From NCBI GenBank assembly GCA_024636575.1, contig JAGXGU010000066.1, positions 1-7,335 of the forward strand: a stretch of DNA of 7,335 bases, written 5' to 3'. Of the stretch, positions 5,900 to 7,335 are shown piece after piece. Source of the stretch: Altererythrobacter sp. Lineage in GTDB: Bacteria > Pseudomonadota > Alphaproteobacteria > Sphingomonadales > Sphingomonadaceae. How positions within the stretch are numbered: the stretch's first letter is position 1; the number at the start of each line of letters is the position of its first letter. The notes beneath the pieces were generated by a model. It saw only the letters and a list, made by a program, of their open reading frames with translations, searched no databases and was not told the origin of the DNA. The position numbers and the translations under genes are program-made.

Positions 5900-5901
5900 A
5901 T
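5896..5901 (+). promoter_or_regulatory. Candidate -10 element of the DUF808 gene
   Basis: A perfect TATAAT lies 70 bases upstream of GTG 5972 on the plus strand, in the divergent gap. It faces and overlaps the candidate rpsF -10. No clear -35 is seen 16-18 bases upstream. The ATG at 5900-5902 overlaps this element, which argues against that ATG being the real start of the gene. Confidence 0.35.
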
Positions 5902-5958
5902 GCAAGCACTGATCGGCCTTGCGTTGGGCGCGTGGGGACGACAAAGCAGCCGCGCAGC

Positions 5959-5964
5959 AGGAGA
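5959..5964 (+). promoter_or_regulatory. Shine-Dalgarno site fixing the GTG 5972 start
   Basis: AGGAGA lies seven bases before GTG 5972. It favours that start over the in-frame ATG at 5900, which has no ribosome-binding site and would add 24 residues unlike the family N-terminus. Confidence 0.7.
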
Positions 5965-5971
5965 ATCTTAC

Positions 5972-6922
5972 GTGCCAGGTGGTTTAGTCGCACTACTCGA
6001 TGATGTTGCACTTATCGCTCGGGTGGCTGCGGCATCGATCGACGATGTCGGGATGGCTGCATCCAAGGCCGGGACGAAGGCTGCCGGCGTGGTGATCGAT
6101 GATGCGGCGGTTACGCCGTCCTATGTCACCGGATTTACGCCTGACCGTGAATTGCCGATAATCTACAAGATTACCAAGGGCAGCCTGATCAACAAATTGC
6201 TGATCCTGCTGCCTGCCGCGCTGCTGCTCAGCTATTTCCTGCCGTGGTCGATTACACCGATCCTGATGCTTGGCGGGGCCTATCTGAGTTATGAAGGCGC
6301 GGAAAAGATCATCGAGAAACTGGGGGGCGCCAAACATGGCGCGACGCTGGAAGATCCGATCACCGATTTTGCGCAATTCGAAACAGACCGGGTCAAGGGC
6401 GCAATCCGCACTGACCTGATCCTGTCCGCCGAAATCATGGCGATCACCTTGAACGAAGTCGCGGCGGAATCGCTGGTGACTCGCGCCGGCGTGCTGGCGG
6501 TGGTTGGCATCGGGATCACCTTCGTTGTCTATGGCGCGGTGGCCATGATCGTGAAGATGGACGATGTCGGCCTGCATCTGGCGAAAAAGCCGTCCACCCT
6601 CGCACAATCGATCGGTAAATTGCTGCTGCTGGCGATGCCGAAATTGCTGGTCGCGCTGTCCATGATCGGCACCATCGCGATGCTGTGGGTCGGCGGCGGG
6701 ATTGTGCTGCACGGGCTGGAAGAACTGGGCGTTCACGCGCCCGCCGACGTGATGCACGCGGTCCAACATGCAGTCGAAGGCCTGACCGGCGCATTGTCCG
6801 GCATATTGGGGTGGCTGACTGGGGCTATCTATTCGGGCATCTTTGGCTTGCTGCTCGGCGGGGTGATCGTGTTCGTGCTGCACAAGGTGCTGAAGATCGG
6901 TCACGAGGTCGAAGCGCATTAA
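5972..6922 (+). CDS. DUF808 / YedI-like inner-membrane protein
   Basis: The 316-residue product belongs to the DUF808 family, typified by E. coli YedI (about 305 residues), whose biochemical role is not established. Shared marks are the N-terminal LVALLDDVALIARVAA, DRELPIIYKITKGSLINK (58-75), PWSITPILMLGGAYLSYEGAEKI (91-113), VKGAIRTDLILSAEIMAITL (141-160), VKMDDVGLHLA (194-204) and WVGGGIVLHG (239-248). Hydrophobic stretches near 75-100, 172-195, 217-247 and 286-306 indicate several membrane-spanning helices. The conserved acidic residues in LLDD, TDLILSAEI and KMDD stand next to membrane segments, a layout seen in transporters, but no substrate can be named. The start is GTG with a strong ribosome-binding site; M-P-G-G-L-V-A-L-L-D-D aligns with the family start. 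It is divergent from rpsF and ends 18 bases before the convergent Mur ligase gene. Confidence 0.92.
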   Translation: MPGGLVALLDDVALIARVAAASIDDVGMAASKAGTKAAGVVIDDAAVTPSYVTGFTPDRELPIIYKITKGSLINKLLILLPAALLLSYFLPWSITPILMLGGAYLSYEGAEKIIEKLGGAKHGATLEDPITDFAQFETDRVKGAIRTDLILSAEIMAITLNEVAAESLVTRAGVLAVVGIGITFVVYGAVAMIVKMDDVGLHLAKKPSTLAQSIGKLLLLAMPKLLVALSMIGTIAMLWVGGGIVLHGLEELGVHAPADVMHAVQHAVEGLTGALSGILGWLTGAIYSGIFGLLLGGVIVFVLHKVLKIGHEVEAH

Positions 6923-6940
6923 TTCACCCAGGAACTCATT

Positions 6941-7335
6941 CTAGTTCAGTCGCTCCAGAATACCCTGCGCGAATGCTGTCAGCGTATCATCGCGCGCACC
7001 CATCACCACGATCCGGTCGCCCGGCCCGGCGATCTGGACGATGCGGTCCGCGCATTCCTCTCTGGCGGGGAGGTATTGCGCAGTACCGCCTGCGTTCTCG
7101 ATCAGCGTGATGATCCGTTCGCTGCCCTGGCTGCGATCCACCGTACCGCCGAAATACACCGGGTCGCACATCAAGGAGATATCGTCCGGGTCTAATTCGC
7201 GCGCAAAGGTTTCCGCCAGCTCCTCGCCCATCTGCCGCAGCGGGCCATAGCCATGTGGCTGGAAGAACACGATCACCCGGCCGGGATGCTGCTTCAGTGT
7301 GCGCAGGGTTGCGGCGCATTTCTGGGGATTATGGC
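6941..7335 (-). CDS. MurC-like Mur ligase family protein, C-terminal part (5' end outside window)
   Basis: The minus-strand frame is open through the right edge, so only about 130 C-terminal residues are present, starting HNPQKCAATLRTLKQHPGRVIVFFQPHGYGPLRQMGEEL. The FQPHGYGPLR stretch corresponds to the FQPHRFTRTR region of MurC, at the start of the C-terminal Mur-ligase domain. DPVYFGGT and the later GPGDRIVVMGARDDTLTAFAQGIL match the end of that domain, which binds the incoming amino acid or substrate. Mur ligases use ATP to join amino acids to UDP-MurNAc during peptidoglycan synthesis. The sequence departs enough from canonical MurC (YFGGT, MGARDD) that it may be a paralogue of separate role, so no symbol is given. 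A GTG at 7276 is an internal codon, not the start. It converges on the DUF808 gene with an 18-base gap. Confidence 0.8.
   Translation of the reverse strand, partial: HNPQKCAATLRTLKQHPGRVIVFFQPHGYGPLRQMGEELAETFARELDPDDISLMCDPVYFGGTVDRSQGSERIITLIENAGGTAQYLPAREECADRIVQIAGPGDRIVVMGARDDTLTAFAQGILERLN

Noticed and set aside
5900..5971. ATG 5900 as the start of the DUF808 gene
   Set aside because: It overlaps the TATAAT element, lacks a ribosome-binding site, and adds residues not seen in the family; GTG 5972 has AGGAGA at the right distance.
5993..6919. Minus-strand open frame of 308 codons opposite the DUF808 gene
   Set aside because: The translation is full of Gln, His, Arg and Asp, as expected from the complement of a membrane-protein gene, with no ribosome-binding site or domain.

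Overview
The window looks like chromosomal DNA from an alphaproteobacterium, probably in or near the Sphingomonadales/Erythrobacteraceae. This is an inference from the GC-rich coding regions (about 62% in a hand-counted 120-base block of rimK), the rpsF-rpsR-rplI ribosomal operon, an L9 with a long acidic tail, and the look of the proteins. No database search was possible. No tRNA, rRNA, CRISPR array, transposase or integrase is visible.

Layout, left to right. (1) 1-219 (+) is the 3' end of an alpha/beta hydrolase gene. (2) 278-1638 (+) is a translationally coupled pair: a RimB-type 'ATP-dependent zinc protease' (retropepsin-like DTGA protein) and RimK, the ATP-grasp ligase that adds glutamate to ribosomal protein S6. 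A 9-bp hairpin follows rimK. (3) 1639-2989 is a compositional island. It has a leader of about 30% GC near its gene, a possible 7-codon leader ORF, and one gene for an exported protein of unknown function (1804-2823, +). (4) 2990-4429 (-) is AMP nucleosidase (amn). (5) 4486-5774 (-) is the rpsF-rpsR-rplI operon (S6, S18, L9), read leftward and ending in a strong intrinsic terminator just upstream of amn. (6) 5972-6922 (+) is a DUF808/YedI-type membrane protein, divergent from rpsF and sharing its promoter region. (7) 6941-7335 (-) is the C-terminal part of a MurC-like Mur ligase whose start lies outside the window.

How the genes fit together: rimB-rimK encodes the probable modification and trimming system for S6, and the S6 gene rpsF lies about 4 kb away on the other strand. 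The deduced S6 ends in REERY, not in the terminal glutamates that E. coli RimK extends, so the substrate here is an open question. The other genes (amn, DUF808, Mur ligase, hydrolase) are ordinary housekeeping or accessory functions with no visible joint pathway. I do not see a clearly new multigene system. The best candidates for a second look are the unknown exported protein with its AT-rich leader and the RimK-substrate mismatch.
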